NCBI GenBank assembly: GCA_036244855.1
Contig: BQKZ01001882.1
Span: 18,590-47,060, forward strand
Length of the DNA: 28,471 nt
Origin: Temnopleurus reevesii
Taxonomy: Eukaryota > Echinodermata > Echinoidea > Temnopleuroida > Temnopleuridae
Direction: 5' to 3'
In this document: piece by piece, positions 1 through 16,817 of the stretch
Numbering within the stretch: position 1 is the stretch's first letter
How the letters are laid out: each line of letters begins with the position of its first letter
Program-made: the position numbers and the translations under genes
The notes under the pieces: model-generated
What the model was told of the DNA's origin: nothing
The model's database searches: none
What the model saw: only the letters and a program-made list of their open reading frames with translations

Positions 1-1359
1 GGGAGGGGGTCGGTAGATGAGCTGGGCTGAAAATTAAAAACATATATAAAAAAATGTCATCATCTCCTTTGGCGCGCTCTCGCAAATGTTGGCGCCTTTC
101 GTTCTGAGCTGGGGGCTAGGGCCCCAAAGGCCCCCACCCCCAAAAAAAGATTGTTGATCAATATGACCCCAAGATTTGTGTTTCGGGATGAAACCAAGTG
201 TCCAATGGTGTTTGGGCCACAATTACCAAATTTCTCTCAAAATATGTGCACTAGTATTCATCAAATTAAATGGCTTCAGTTTTTACATAGCAAGTGAAGC
301 CATACACAAAACAAATAATGTCTTCCTACCATGTACACGGGCCTGTGCGAAAATAGGGTGGAGGTGGGGACTAGGGCGCCTAAAAACATGTACACCACTT
401 ACCTTTCACACCCCGTCAGATCTTTTGATTTCCAACATTTCTTTGGCATCAGAATACGAATTTTGCATAATTCCACTTTTTTATGAGAAAGACGAATATT
501 TGATTTTTCCTAGTAATCCAGCTACACCCATTCAGAAAACTTCATCAAGTCGACAACTTTCACAAATGGATATATTGGTGTATGTACACAAAACAATATG
601 TTGGGAAACATGTCAACTTGCCTTTCTATTGAGTAATACCGTTAAAAAAGTCATTTTATTAGTCAAAATGCGGACATGACCCGATAGGAATGGATTAAGT
701 ATTATTCCACACAACATAAATGTAAATATTCAATTTTGCTCCTCTATTCGTTCTTGACAATCTTTTATGTGATTTGTTTTAAATTATCACATTTCTATAA
801 TTCCAAGAATCCAATGACTTTGAATGTTATTTTTTTTTTTATTACCAATCTAGTATCTCATGCAAAATTTTCTTCCAATTCTGCTGACCATGCTACTTTT
901 TCATCTCTCTCTGATAATATTTTCATCGACAGATAGGCCTAATTATGATAGACGATGATCAATATATTTAGGAACAAAGCTTTATAATGATGATATACAG
1001 CTTTGGTCACATTATAAGTATCATCCACATAGTACATAGGCGTAATCATAGCGATGTATACTTTCTTTACCAAAAAGTTCATTGGTCCAAAGTTAGTGCA
1101 AATGGTAATTGATATCGAGTATATTTATCGGTCGTAGCGACATTGATATATAGTCTCTACACGCAGACTCTTGGCAATGTTGCTGTGAACTTGTGATCAC
1201 GTTTCACTTATCATATTTGAGATTCTTATGTCACCGAGATAAACAAATTTGTTTACCTAAAAAATGTTCAAAGTTACAAGTTTTGGTCAAATTTAGCATG
1301 GTGTTTATATCATGTCATAGAAACTTTGATAAATGTTTATCGACAGTATAGTCTCTATT
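1..1359. other. Upstream noncoding sequence, no gene seen
   Basis: I see no convincing exon here. The open frames are short and mostly begin at non-ATG codons. The first 170 bases are GC-richer and hold a G/C block (about 110-145) with a small GGGGC...GCCCC inverted repeat beside an A run. This looks like the degraded edge of an interspersed repeat. A related purine-rich stretch (GGTGGGGACTAGGGCGCC) sits near 365-380. The rest is AT-rich and unremarkable. Confidence 0.5.
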
Positions 1360-1791
1360 GGCCAGGTGGACAGTCACGTGACTAGTCGGGCGGATGTGTA
1401 CTAGGAAGATTGTTTACTTGTAAACAATTTGTTTTGGTTAGCCCTGAGCACCAGTGCGGGCGACCCCTACGGTAAACAACAATCTGAACCTTCGCCATTT
1501 TTTACGGAAATTGAGGTCGATGCGGACAATGCGAGGAATGAGAAAGTTGCTCTCCGTACCCATGTCGCATTTGGCTTCATTTCTACCCTCATGCATGAGT
1601 ATGCGGTCTCTGGAAAATAATATAGGATATCACTTTGTTTTCCTGTCGTGTTGCGCTTGAATCGTGATATTGTCAACTTTCCATTTTGACGACCCCTCGT
1701 CCACGGGATCCTCCACTATTGGCCGGAGATTTGAATATCACGGGGACTCCGAGGTCATTCGTAACCCCTGTGCAATTTGATGAATTAAAAG
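1360..1791 (+). promoter_or_regulatory. Candidate CpG-rich promoter or noncoding first exon
   Basis: This patch is richer in GC and CpG than its surroundings. It carries a palindromic E-box GTCACGTGAC (1373-1382), a perfect forkhead-type palindrome TTGTTTAC-TT-GTAAACAA (1410-1427), a second GTAAACA site near 1472, and CGCCATTTTT near 1494, which is a YY1-like core in reverse. A donor-like AAAAG|GTAACA lies at 1791/1792. Together these suit a promoter with a noncoding 5' exon, possibly of the p66 gene 6 kb downstream. Motif matches this short arise by chance, there is no transcript evidence, and the patch could instead be an old repeat. Confidence 0.25.
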
Positions 1792-3420
1792 GTAACAACC
1801 AACATATAAACCTTTACAATGTTGTATTTTTTGGAAATTTACTTGGAATACATAAATACATCGCTACATTATGTTTAGCATTTTATTAGTGTTTGAAATT
1901 ATACAGTCTATCTCCAATTTATGACGTGTTTCCCCTCCAGCTCTCCATGGAAGTGTCGATGCGTTAACCCCCCTTCAGAATTGAACATCGAGTTTGAATG
2001 AAAGTACGGATAACTTCTGAAAAACGTTATTTATTCTATGAAGTCAACAATATGAACATTTAAGATGTGATATATTTACTCTAATGGTTCATGCTCACAA
2101 ATTGAGTTTGCTAGTTTGCTTCTAATTTTATGGGAAAAGAGAAATAATGTGTGAAACAGATAAATAATTATCCATGAATCGTCTTTTTGTGTGTGATGTT
2201 TTGTTGTGTGCGAAATCGCGCGCCACGTTTTACTCTATGGGGATAATGCTGTGTGTATTCGGGGATTTTTTGTTGAGTAGAGCGTGTGAATCTCGAGCAT
2301 GTGTGATTCGCCGGGTCGTGCGTCTTGTTCTGCTGTGAAGGCACAGATGAGATCGAAATCAGTATTGAACTTTTCACGATACATATTATAATACATTTTA
2401 TCCATAAATATATGATGTAGACTATTTAGATCAAGTTTTAGTCAGATAATGGCCAGTTTTTTTCCTTTGGATTTGTGTAGGGTTGACTTGACTCCGACTT
2501 CTGAGTTCTGACTGAGATCAGACAGCAACTGAGCAAGCAATATTTGTCTCTTCTTGTTACCTTCTTCATCACATTCTCTAAATGAGAAATTTAGGGGTTG
2601 TTGCTATAAAGTTCAAATTTGTTGTAAATCAACTTAAAATAAGTTGCAATTTGCATTTTTATTCGCTCATGAAACAATGTTTTTCAATATAGTGCTTTCC
2701 AATCAATTTGCAAGTACATTGTAAATGCAACTTTCAAATACTAGTATGGTGCTGTCACATTAATTCACCCATTATATTAATTCGTACATCATATGAATTT
2801 CTACAAAATCAATGAAATATTACAAATCTGACATCACATCGTGAAGAGGATTTTTTATTTGCCTAAACTGGAAATTTTCTTTGCAAATCGACTGAAAACA
2901 ATGAAACTATTGCCAAAACTAAGATCGGCAGATTTGCTTGCATTTGCAGAAAAACACAGGTCTTGCGACACTTATCTGAATCCTTCCAATTCTCGAACAG
3001 AAAACATCAAAATTTGTAAGTTAGCAGTCATACCATTCGATTCCTTGATATTTTGTGGTCAAACTACTGTAAATTTTGCATCTTAGATGGAAACAATTTT
3101 ATAGTAAATCTTGCTGTTCAAAACGAGGTCTGTTTGCTGACAATTTTCGCCATTTTCCAGCATGGAGCAATGCGATCGTTTCAACAATCGAATTTTGATA
3201 ATGCGATATATATCTCTGTGATTCTTTCGTGAATTCATTTTATTTTTTAGAAATATTTGAAGCTTAAAATATTTTTTTTTTCATTTCATGCCAAGATTTT
3301 AGAAAATAATTTTGTATTTTAAGAGATATATTTTGCTAATTACCACGATTTTAAAATGCTCTTGAAACACTATACAAATTAAAGTGACCCCATCATATGT
3401 AGTAACACCCTTAGAGCTTG
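1792..3420. other. Noncoding interval with a second CpG-rich patch
   Basis: No coding region is supported. About 2200-2345 is again CpG-rich (it includes AAATCGCGCGCCACG and TTCGCCGGGTCGTGCG) but has no clear splice sites. At 2594 a sequence beginning GGGGTTGTTGCTATAAAG, with AAGTTGCAATTTGC about 45 bases on, resembles the terminal-repeat element at 21992-22155 and may be a truncated relative. Confidence 0.4.
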
Positions 3421-5060
3421 AGTAAAAGGGGAACTTCTCCCAGGCAATGATGCATTCAGTGGAAGAAGAAAAAAAGAATGATCAAACTCTGAAAATTTGA
3501 ACGAAGGCAAATCTGTCAAGATATTCAAAAGTTAAAAATTTTCATAGTTTCACCTCTCATGGGCAACGTACAAGCACAAAATGGTTGCCAACATGGAAAA
3601 CTTTTCATTGCCTATGTATACAGAATCACACATTTTACACCTTTTGAAGAAAAGTTGTTAATTATTAAAAAAAAATGATCTGACTGCAGAATCAATATGT
3701 CCATGTTTTACGTGAAGAGAAAACTGAAATTTCATCTACTTTTCTAGAAAATGAAGAAAATGTAAAAATCTTTGTACAAAGTGAATGGTGAGTTCTTCAT
3801 GTTCGTAGCAAATTTGTGCCTGTAGGTTGCCAATTTAAGGAGTCCGTGAGGGGTGTAAATCGAAACTTTGAAAATTTATAACTTGTGAATGGATTGTCGG
3901 ATTTTGTCGGACATCAGTGTCTTGGTGATGCTCCCCTTAAAGTTAAACTTAAAATTTCACCCCAGTTAAACTTAAAATTGTAGTAAAAGAAATACTGCAC
4001 ACAAAGTGAATGTGCAGATATAGGCCTACATGTATATGGTGCCATGACAGATTATCCCAAAACTGCCAAGTTGAGGATGCCAATTAGTGGCGTAAATAAC
4101 TTCTGAAGGCGTTGTCGGATTTTGCTCATATTAAACAATTGTTAATGTTATCACTGATGGTGTATCAATGTCTAGAGTCTATGTTCCTCTTAAAGCAGCC
4201 ATTCCATATAAATGTTAGTCATGTCAGAAAAAAGTAATCTTGAAAGAAATATAATAGATTATTTTAAAGTATTGTTAAATGAGTTACGAGCAAAATTATT
4301 GGTTTTAAATTTGCTCTCATTGAATGAAGAAGAATCAGATGAATGGGTTTTGAAAATTTGAGCAAAATCGGACAATCTGTTAAAAGTTATGAATTTTCAA
4401 AGTTACAGAGATGTGACGATCCCTACCGCCGATGGAGATCTGTGTGATCGGCAAATTTGACTTAGTCTGTGACGTCATGTCAGACAGTGACGTCGTGTCA
4501 GACAGTTCCTCATATATGTACAAAATTTCACATTTTCTCCTTTTTTTCGGAAAAGTCAACAAAATTCAAATTTTCGGTTGGGGTATAACATTTCTTTACT
4601 GATTCTGCATGTACATGTATTTTTAGACCAATCGTGATGTAACCTTATACTAAACTTTACATACTAACCATTAAAAAGAATCTTATGTACAAAGTGAATG
4701 AGAATTTGTCTGACGTGGCATTACAAATTCCGCCGATGTTGCCGATCGCATAGATCCCCATGAGCGGCAGTGATCGTCAAATCTTTTTCAAAAACTTTTG
4801 AACAGGTTGTCTGATTTTGAATCATACTCGGTAATCATTTTTTTTTTGGGGGGGGAATGAAAATGGATACTGTACACGTAACTAAAGGTGAATGGGGAGT
4901 CGTCCACTATTACAATATGTCTATCCCAGATTCTGCCCCAGTTGCCAACTCAGTGCTCCATATTTTTGTCTTATTTTATCTTATTTTCTTCATTTACTGA
5001 GAGCAAACCAATTTCAAGATTTTTTTCTTTTTACTTTTTGCATAGAATGGCTATAAATGA
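3421..5060. repeat. Cluster of dispersed-repeat fragments
   Basis: Several stretches resemble one another and sequences elsewhere in the window. Shared blocks are a GTGGAAGAAG-type segment near 3461, AAATTTGAGCAAAATCGGAC near 4356, TGTACAAAGTGAATG near 3775 and 4687, and the reverse-oriented TTATTTTCTTCATTTACTGA near 4981. Matching blocks recur at 19310-19350 and 20745-21245. I take these as broken copies of one AT-rich interspersed family. Boundaries are approximate and no transposase coding is visible. Confidence 0.5.
4469..4504 (+). repeat. 18-bp tandem duplication carrying CRE-type sites
   Basis: Two adjacent 18-base units, GTGACGTCATGTCAGACA and GTGACGTCGTGTCAGACA, differ at one base. 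The first contains the full palindromic CRE TGACGTCA (4470-4477). The second has TGACGTCG. They lie inside the interspersed-repeat cluster, so regulatory activity is only a possibility. Confidence 0.7.
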
Positions 5061-5940
5061 TATGGAAAACTTGTGATGCTTTTCTCTTCTGCAGTTATTT
5101 GGAAAATATGTGAAATATTTTCTAATTGAAAAATATCTCTACAAAGATCTTTAAACTCATAAACTCATAAAAGTACATCCTGCTTCTCTATCAGCTGGCA
5201 TGAATTTGCTAAAATATTACCATATTCAGTATTTAATTGATTCATCTGCATGTAAATGTGTAGGCCTGCATAACGTTTTTTAAAATATTAGTTATATCTG
5301 TTAATTTCAGACTTCCATTGACACAATCATTTTGGAGACAAACTGGACTAAGTTGTATAGAGGTACATGTCCATTGTATGTAAGCTGCATGGCACATGCA
5401 TGAAGGCCTACATTACAGTGTACATGTAAGATTGGGTTATTGTTACATTCCATAAATAATCTCATCAGGACAGTGTAGGAATTGATTAGTTTTTCTTTTG
5501 GGGGGGGGGGGGGGTGGCTACAGTGCACCAGCTGAATATATTGGGGCTATTTTGCTCAAAAGGGTTACATTTTTTGTATTTTGTCATGAAGCCTTTAGTT
5601 TTGAGAATTTTTAGGGGCATATTTTACTGTCATGACGGCTAAATTGTCCATCGGCCCCACATTTTTCCTACATGTACATGTACCGTAGCTGCATCAGAAT
5701 GACTATCACTTTATGTATGTACCTTTCATATACATGTTGTCAAATTAAACTAGACATTAATTATCATATGATGTTCGTGACAGCTCCTGGTTTAAAAATA
5801 GCTCCAGGAAGTTGGATATTTAGATTTAGGAGATTAGACTCGTGTCCTAGCCTCCTCCAACAAGATGCCTTTTTATAAAATATATAGATGACGAAAAGAA
5901 AAGTGAAGAAAATGCTTTTGAAAGGGAAGTCATGGTTTTG

Positions 5941-5969
5941 ATATCTGTACACTGTGTGTGTACAGATAT
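5941..5969. repeat. Perfect 12-bp inverted repeat (hairpin)
   Basis: Arms ATATCTGTACAC and GTGTACAGATAT are perfect reverse complements separated by TGTGT. No poly-T follows and no gene is near, so it could be a small foldback remnant or a slippage product of the TG/CA-rich sequence. Confidence 0.75.
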
Positions 5970-6135
5970 ATATGTCAGATGAATACCATCTTGGGGTAAA
6001 ATGGCAACATCTATGTTTTAGTCCAGTTATGGCAATAGATTGGTAATGATAAAGCCCATTGAACCATGACTGATCATGCTCTGTATACGTGATCAATTAT
6101 TGACCTAGCTGTGTTCCCAAGGTGACCCCAGTGAA

Positions 6136-6143
6136 TGACGTCA
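6136..6143 (+). promoter_or_regulatory. Perfect CRE palindrome TGACGTCA
   Basis: The eight-base consensus for CREB/ATF binding lies about 1.7 kb upstream of the first coding exon of the p66 gene. It is a single site, so functional relevance is speculative. Confidence 0.3.
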
Positions 6144-7860
6144 CTTTTTAAAGTAGCATTCCACACTTACTACATGTAGGCCTACATACTATACATACAC
6201 AAACATTATTGCATTCAAAGAAGGCTTCTGCATCACTTGTGTATGGTAGTTGTGTGTATGTTGATGTTGTAGTGCCAAGTTTATGTGTGTGTGTGCATCT
6301 GGGAGTTCAATCAATTGATGCTTATTACATGTTTCATGTACTACATTGAAGTACTAGGGCAAACATGCCCGAACTGAATTGGAACTTTAAAAATAGCTAT
6401 TGAAGGTGTGTACATGTACGCTATTTCCATTGTCGAACACTCTATTGTGGGCATACAATTAGGTTGGCCTTTCAATGTTAACTACATGTATACATTTATC
6501 TGTATAGAATCGATAACAGATACTGTATGTACAGGCCTAAATGTACCTTTTAACGCAAAGCTATGCTGGCTATTCCGTCCTTTTTAAGAAAATTCCCTTT
6601 GTTCAGCTCTCTTTGTATTCAAGTAGGTAATGATTCAATACTCCCATTGCTGACCCTGGCCACAGCGTTCCGCCCAAGCTGTGAAGGGTGTATTGTGCTT
6701 CATGTCATACTTACACGTAGACTGTGTATTTTGAGTTTTGTGATTTTGTATGCACTACATTTTGCTTTCTTGTATCACTCATATAAGGACTTTGCCTAAA
6801 CATCTCAACTTCAAGCATATGCATTTTCTATACACCTGTACCACTGTTCTGTATTTGCAAATATTCATTGAGAAAAAAATGTTGATTCTTCATTTCAGTC
6901 AGTTGGTATACATGTACATGTTGAGATATGTGCACATGTTGATGATCACCAATTTTTTTTTTATTCATTGAGATCATGAATGTCTTTTTACTGCTTCTTC
7001 TGACAATAAATAATCTGCAGTAAAGAGTTTGAATGTTTATTGCAACTTGTCAGTCGCAGATTGTATTAAACAATTCTTTCAGATATATCTTGTTTTCAAT
7101 AATAAGCAATTTGCATTAAATTGCTGAATGTTGATCAGCTACGAACAAATGATTATCTGCATTCTCTCCATTGATCAGTTATGTACTGTACATGTATACT
7201 AGATTTTAGACCATGTTTGCAAACCCACAACTAATGTACTTAATATGTAGCCTTGTTTCATAGTATTTTTTTTTGTGATCATGTTAACCATCCATTAAAT
7301 TTTCGCTTACATCATGTCCACCTTGCAATGACATCTATCCATATTACTTTTCCAAGACAACAGTGCAGAAGTAGTCTTAAAGGAGACTGCATGATATGAT
7401 TTTCTGAGGGTCATAAACAGTGAATGCGTTCAGTTCAATGTTATTTATTTTTAAAAAATTTTGATCATTATAAGGGAAATTGTGTACACCAATATCTGAG
7501 CTACATTGTAAAATGAACTTAATTAGTCCTATCACAGATCAGTATTATAGATGAAGGATATCACTTTGACTTCTGACCTGCATAGTCCTGCACAATCTGT
7601 TTCATGTCATCACATTTTATACAGGAAAGTGCACATGATTTATATTAAAGGTATAGATTCGTAATGACCAGGATGCAGAAATTGATGTTAAATGCGCTGA
7701 TGTATTCGCAAGTTGCTTTACATGCCTAAATATATATCTATGTAGGATATTAGGAGTACATTTATTCTCGTATTCTATGTATTTTACGTCAAACAGGTCA
7801 ATACGCCATCGTTCCTGCGGTGTGCTAAGTGCTTTAGCGCGGGAGAGCGTCGGNTACACA

Positions 7861-14183
<6,323 letters not shown>

Positions 14184-14268
14184 GTAAGTTTATTGAAATT
14201 GTTTTTGTATGAAGTAGATTTAGAATACTGTGTAAGATTTTTGTTATGCCCCAGCCACAAATGTTCCA
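14184..14268 (+). other. Start of intron 5, up to the gap
   Basis: Intron sequence after GTAAGTT, cut by the unresolved bases. Confidence 0.8.
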
Positions 14269-14675
14269 NNNNNNNNNNNNNNNNNNNNNNNNNNNNNNNN
14301 NNNNNNNNNNNNNNNNNNNNNNNNNNNNNNNNNNNNNNNNNNNNNNNNNNNNNNNNNNNNNNNNNNNNNNNNNNNNNNNNNNNNNNNNNNNNNNNNNNNN
14401 NNNNNNNNNNNNNNNNNNNNNNNNNNNNNNNNNNNNNNNNNNNNNNNNNNNNNNNNNNNNNNNNNNNNNNNNNNNNNNNNNNNNNNNNNNNNNNNNNNNN
14501 NNNNNNNNNNNNNNNNNNNNNNNNNNNNNNNNNNNNNNNNNNNNNNNNNNNNNNNNNNNNNNNNNNNNNNNNNNNNNNNNNNNNNNNNNNNNNNNNNNNN
14601 NNNNNNNNNNNNNNNNNNNNNNNNNNNNNNNNNNNNNNNNNNNNNNNNNNNNNNNNNNNNNNNNNNNNNNNNNNN
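14269..14675. other. Assembly gap (407 N)
   Basis: Unresolved bases inside the p66 locus. Missing coding exon(s) of the p66 C-terminus may lie here. The GC-rich, repeat-prone right edge probably explains the failure to close it. Confidence 1.
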
Positions 14676-14875
14676 CGCGCGCGCGGAAGCACACACAGAA
14701 ATTGCGTGTCTTGGTTAACACGATGACACGCAGTGGGCTTGTTTCGCTCGAATGATTTTGGCTCCGATGGCCGCGTGTAGAGCAAGCCCTTACACGCGAA
14801 ATAGGCTATACATTCTTTCGTCCAGGTGTGTGTGTTTAGGTTTACACGCGGCCATTTCGCGTGTATCGCGTGTCG
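14676..14875. repeat. CpG-rich cluster of ACACG/CGTGT words with interleaved inverted repeats
   Basis: At least eight ACACG or CGTGT words occur within about 170 bases, in an otherwise AT-rich region. TGGCCGCGTGTA (14768-14779) pairs perfectly with TACACGCGGCCA (14843-14854). TACACGCGAAA (14791-14801) pairs perfectly with TTTCGCGTGTA (14855-14865). The two pairings interleave. The segment starts at the gap edge with an alternating CG run. No gene is seen. It may be a repeat end or a structured spacer. Confidence 0.6.
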
Positions 14876-15749
14876 CTACAAATAGCTGAAGAGTACTGTA
14901 TAGTTCGGAAAGAAAAATACCCACGTTGGTTTCTAAATGACTACAAATCACTGTCCCATGTGCTTAAAATCATGTACTGTTTTTTGTTGTGGGCTACTGA
15001 AGTCAAGACTCTTCTTCCACTTGATTGCTAGTTGGATACCCTGAAATCGAAAGTTGTCTGAAATTCTAGAACTGAGTAACATGCTAATTTATTCTCAGCA
15101 TAATTGAAACAAAAAAAAAAGAAGAAAAATTATAAAGATAAAGAATGGTATGGCCCTGCAATGATCACAGAGTGCCAATCACTTTAACTGTGTCCAGTAT
15201 ATATTCGTAAGACCAGATTTCTGAAAAACGGTTTATATCACTAACTTGGCACATCCATTTGCTTCTATTTTATTGTTTCTGTTAATGTTATGGTTAAAAG
15301 GGTTATAATAATGCAAACCGCCTTTAGCACTCTGCAGAGTGGATACATGCGCTATATAAATTACGTTTATTATTATTATCATTATGGTTATTATTATTAT
15401 TATGATTATTGTATAGAGCCAACATCCCTTGACACCTTTTCTTCTCAGTGCATTAATTTTTATCTGCAATGTCTGAATATTTCTGCAATCATTTGTGTGG
15501 TTTCACTTGAATCATGTATGCGATTGTTCAGTCATTTACTCCATAATTATAGTGTATGAACAGCCTGCATGAAAGAAATAAAAATCCTGCCACTTTACGT
15601 GTGATGTACCACCTGTAAATCAACTAGCAAAGTCAATTACCTAGTCTCTTCTAGCAGCTATTGAAATTAGTTGGTAACAAACACGAGGCCTCCTTGATGG
15701 AGGTTCCAACTTCCAATTTTCTCTCTTAAAATTTGATACATGCATTTAG
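14876..15749. other. Probable intron or intergenic sequence
   Basis: No exon is supported. The notable content is the SINE-like tail at about 15286-15411. The remainder is AT-rich. Confidence 0.4.
15286..15411 (+). repeat. SINE/LINE-like 3' tail with (TTA)n microsatellite
   Basis: GCGCTATATAAAT (about 15350) is followed by ATT/TTA triplets to about 15411, preceded by GGTTATAATAATGC and CTCTGCAGAGTGGATA. This arrangement resembles the 3' end of short retroelements common in marine invertebrates (from memory). No A/B box promoter was identified, so the 5' limit is uncertain. Confidence 0.5.
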
Positions 15750-15829
15750 CTCGGTTTGTAAAGAGACAGGATTACCCAACTGATCTGTCATACCCAGTGT
15801 TATGGCAAAGTCCTGACCTGATGCAATAG
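15750..15829 (+). CDS. Weak candidate for the terminal coding exon of p66
   Basis: After an acceptor-like GCATTTAG (15742-15749) a frame reads RFVKRQDYPTDLSYP and ends at TAG 15827-15829. VKRQDYPTDL is vaguely like the conserved VDRQREYLLDM near the vertebrate p66 C-terminus. Using this acceptor needs a one-base overhang from an exon hidden in the gap, because exon 5 ends in phase 0. A phase-0 alternative begins at 15770 after GAGACAG. The frame is short, the polypyrimidine tract is poor and the similarity is slight, so this may be chance. Confidence 0.2.
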
Positions 15830-16170
15830 AAGCCAAAGTGGCCACTCCTGACAAATTGCTTTGTAGGTAGGTTTGTTCAAGCATGTGCATATACTTTGAA
15901 AGGAAATGTGGGCCACTATTCAAAGGTATTTTTATAGCAATGTTGACATGTTTTTACATTTGCTTCATTTTGAGAATGATGACAAGATACTGGAAATATA
16001 TTGTCCGTTTGGTGGACTACTTGTCTTGGTTACATTCATTGTATAATTGATCCGTCTAACTTGACCAGCTTAATTTAGTGCAAGAAATGTGTGTGAATTC
16101 TGTTCCAATCTAGACACGGAAGTGTGTTCAAGAGAACGGGATATTTTTTCTTCAAATCAATAGAATTTGA
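15830..16170. other. Noncoding, possibly 3'UTR of p66
   Basis: No coding or repeat signal is evident. If the candidate terminal exon is right, this is 3'UTR. Confidence 0.3.
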
Positions 16171-16342
16171 AGTCCATGAGCCAAATTCATGTAACCATTG
16201 ACATGCTTTGTACCAGCTAAATATCATTGTTCAGCAGTACCCACAGTCCATGAGCCAAATTCATGTAACCATTGACATGCTTTGTACCAGCTAAATATCA
16301 TTGTTCAGCAGTACCCACTGTATTGTTCAGCAGTACCCACTG
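16171..16342. repeat. Nested tandem repeat, 74-bp and 22-bp periods
   Basis: Two near-identical 74-base units (16171-16244 and 16245-16318) begin AGTCCATGAGCCAAATTCAT. The last 22 bases, ATTGTTCAGCAGTACCCACT and on, are repeated once more at 16322-16343. The near-identity points to recent duplication. Confidence 0.95.
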
Positions 16343-16640
16343 TATATGATGTTTGGTTATTTTGTGTTTAATTATACTGATAACCTGGAAATCAAACAAA
16401 GACCCATTCAGAAGAATTTATTACATTTTTTATGTTTCATGAAATTGCATACATAACTTTATCAAAAAAAGGATGATCCATAGAAGGGGCTAGAGAAGGA
16501 ATAAAATAGATCCAACTAAACTCAAAGAGATTTTCCTCTTGTAAAGACTCGTTACTGAATGTAATCTCCATGGCTTGTGGGATTTTCCTACAGTAGAATG
16601 CCTCCTTGTAATTTGATGTGACCAAACAACATTGCAAATA

Positions 16641-16817
16641 CAGTGGAACCTCGTTATAAAGAGGTCAGATATAGTGAGATACCTGTTATAGCAAGGTGAT
16701 ATTATTGGTCCCAGCTCTTTATAGTTCTTTGATTTTTTACCCTGATATAGTGAGGGATCGGCTATAACAAGGTAATTGTCATGGTCCTAAGGACCTTGTT
16801 ATTAAGAGGTTTCACTG
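16641..16817. mobile_element. Tigger/pogo-like MITE (177 bp) with TA target duplication
   Basis: The left end is CAGTGGAACCTCGTTATAA. The right end, reverse-complemented, is CAGTGAAACCTCTTAATAAC. TA flanks both ends (16639-16640 and 16818-16819). Internal copies of a GTTATA(G/A)CAAGGT word are present. It has no coding capacity. The ends and TA duplication are as expected for the pogo/Tigger branch of Tc1/mariner. Confidence 0.85.

Larger units (their letters stand above)
5061..7796. other. Noncoding 5' flank or intron of the p66 gene
   Basis: No exon is supported. The stretch is AT-rich with many TACATGTA tracts, a G run of about 15 (5500-5514) and TG-rich sequence near 6235-6300. If the gene has an upstream noncoding exon, much of this is intron, because an acceptor-like AAACAG lies at 7791-7796. 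Confidence 0.4.

Noticed and set aside
1429..1676. Overlapping short frames on both strands as a small gene
   Set aside because: The plus-strand frames start at TTG or GTG rather than ATG, and no domain or splice support is seen.
5500..5514. G-quadruplex from the G run
   Set aside because: A single G homopolymer with no gene context; it is as likely a simple-sequence or assembly artefact.
5764..6096. 110-residue minus-strand frame
   Set aside because: No conserved motif, AT-rich codon content, and it spans the 5941-5969 hairpin; likely chance.
14244..14785. Long frames made of X residues
   Set aside because: They are created by the run of N and carry no information.
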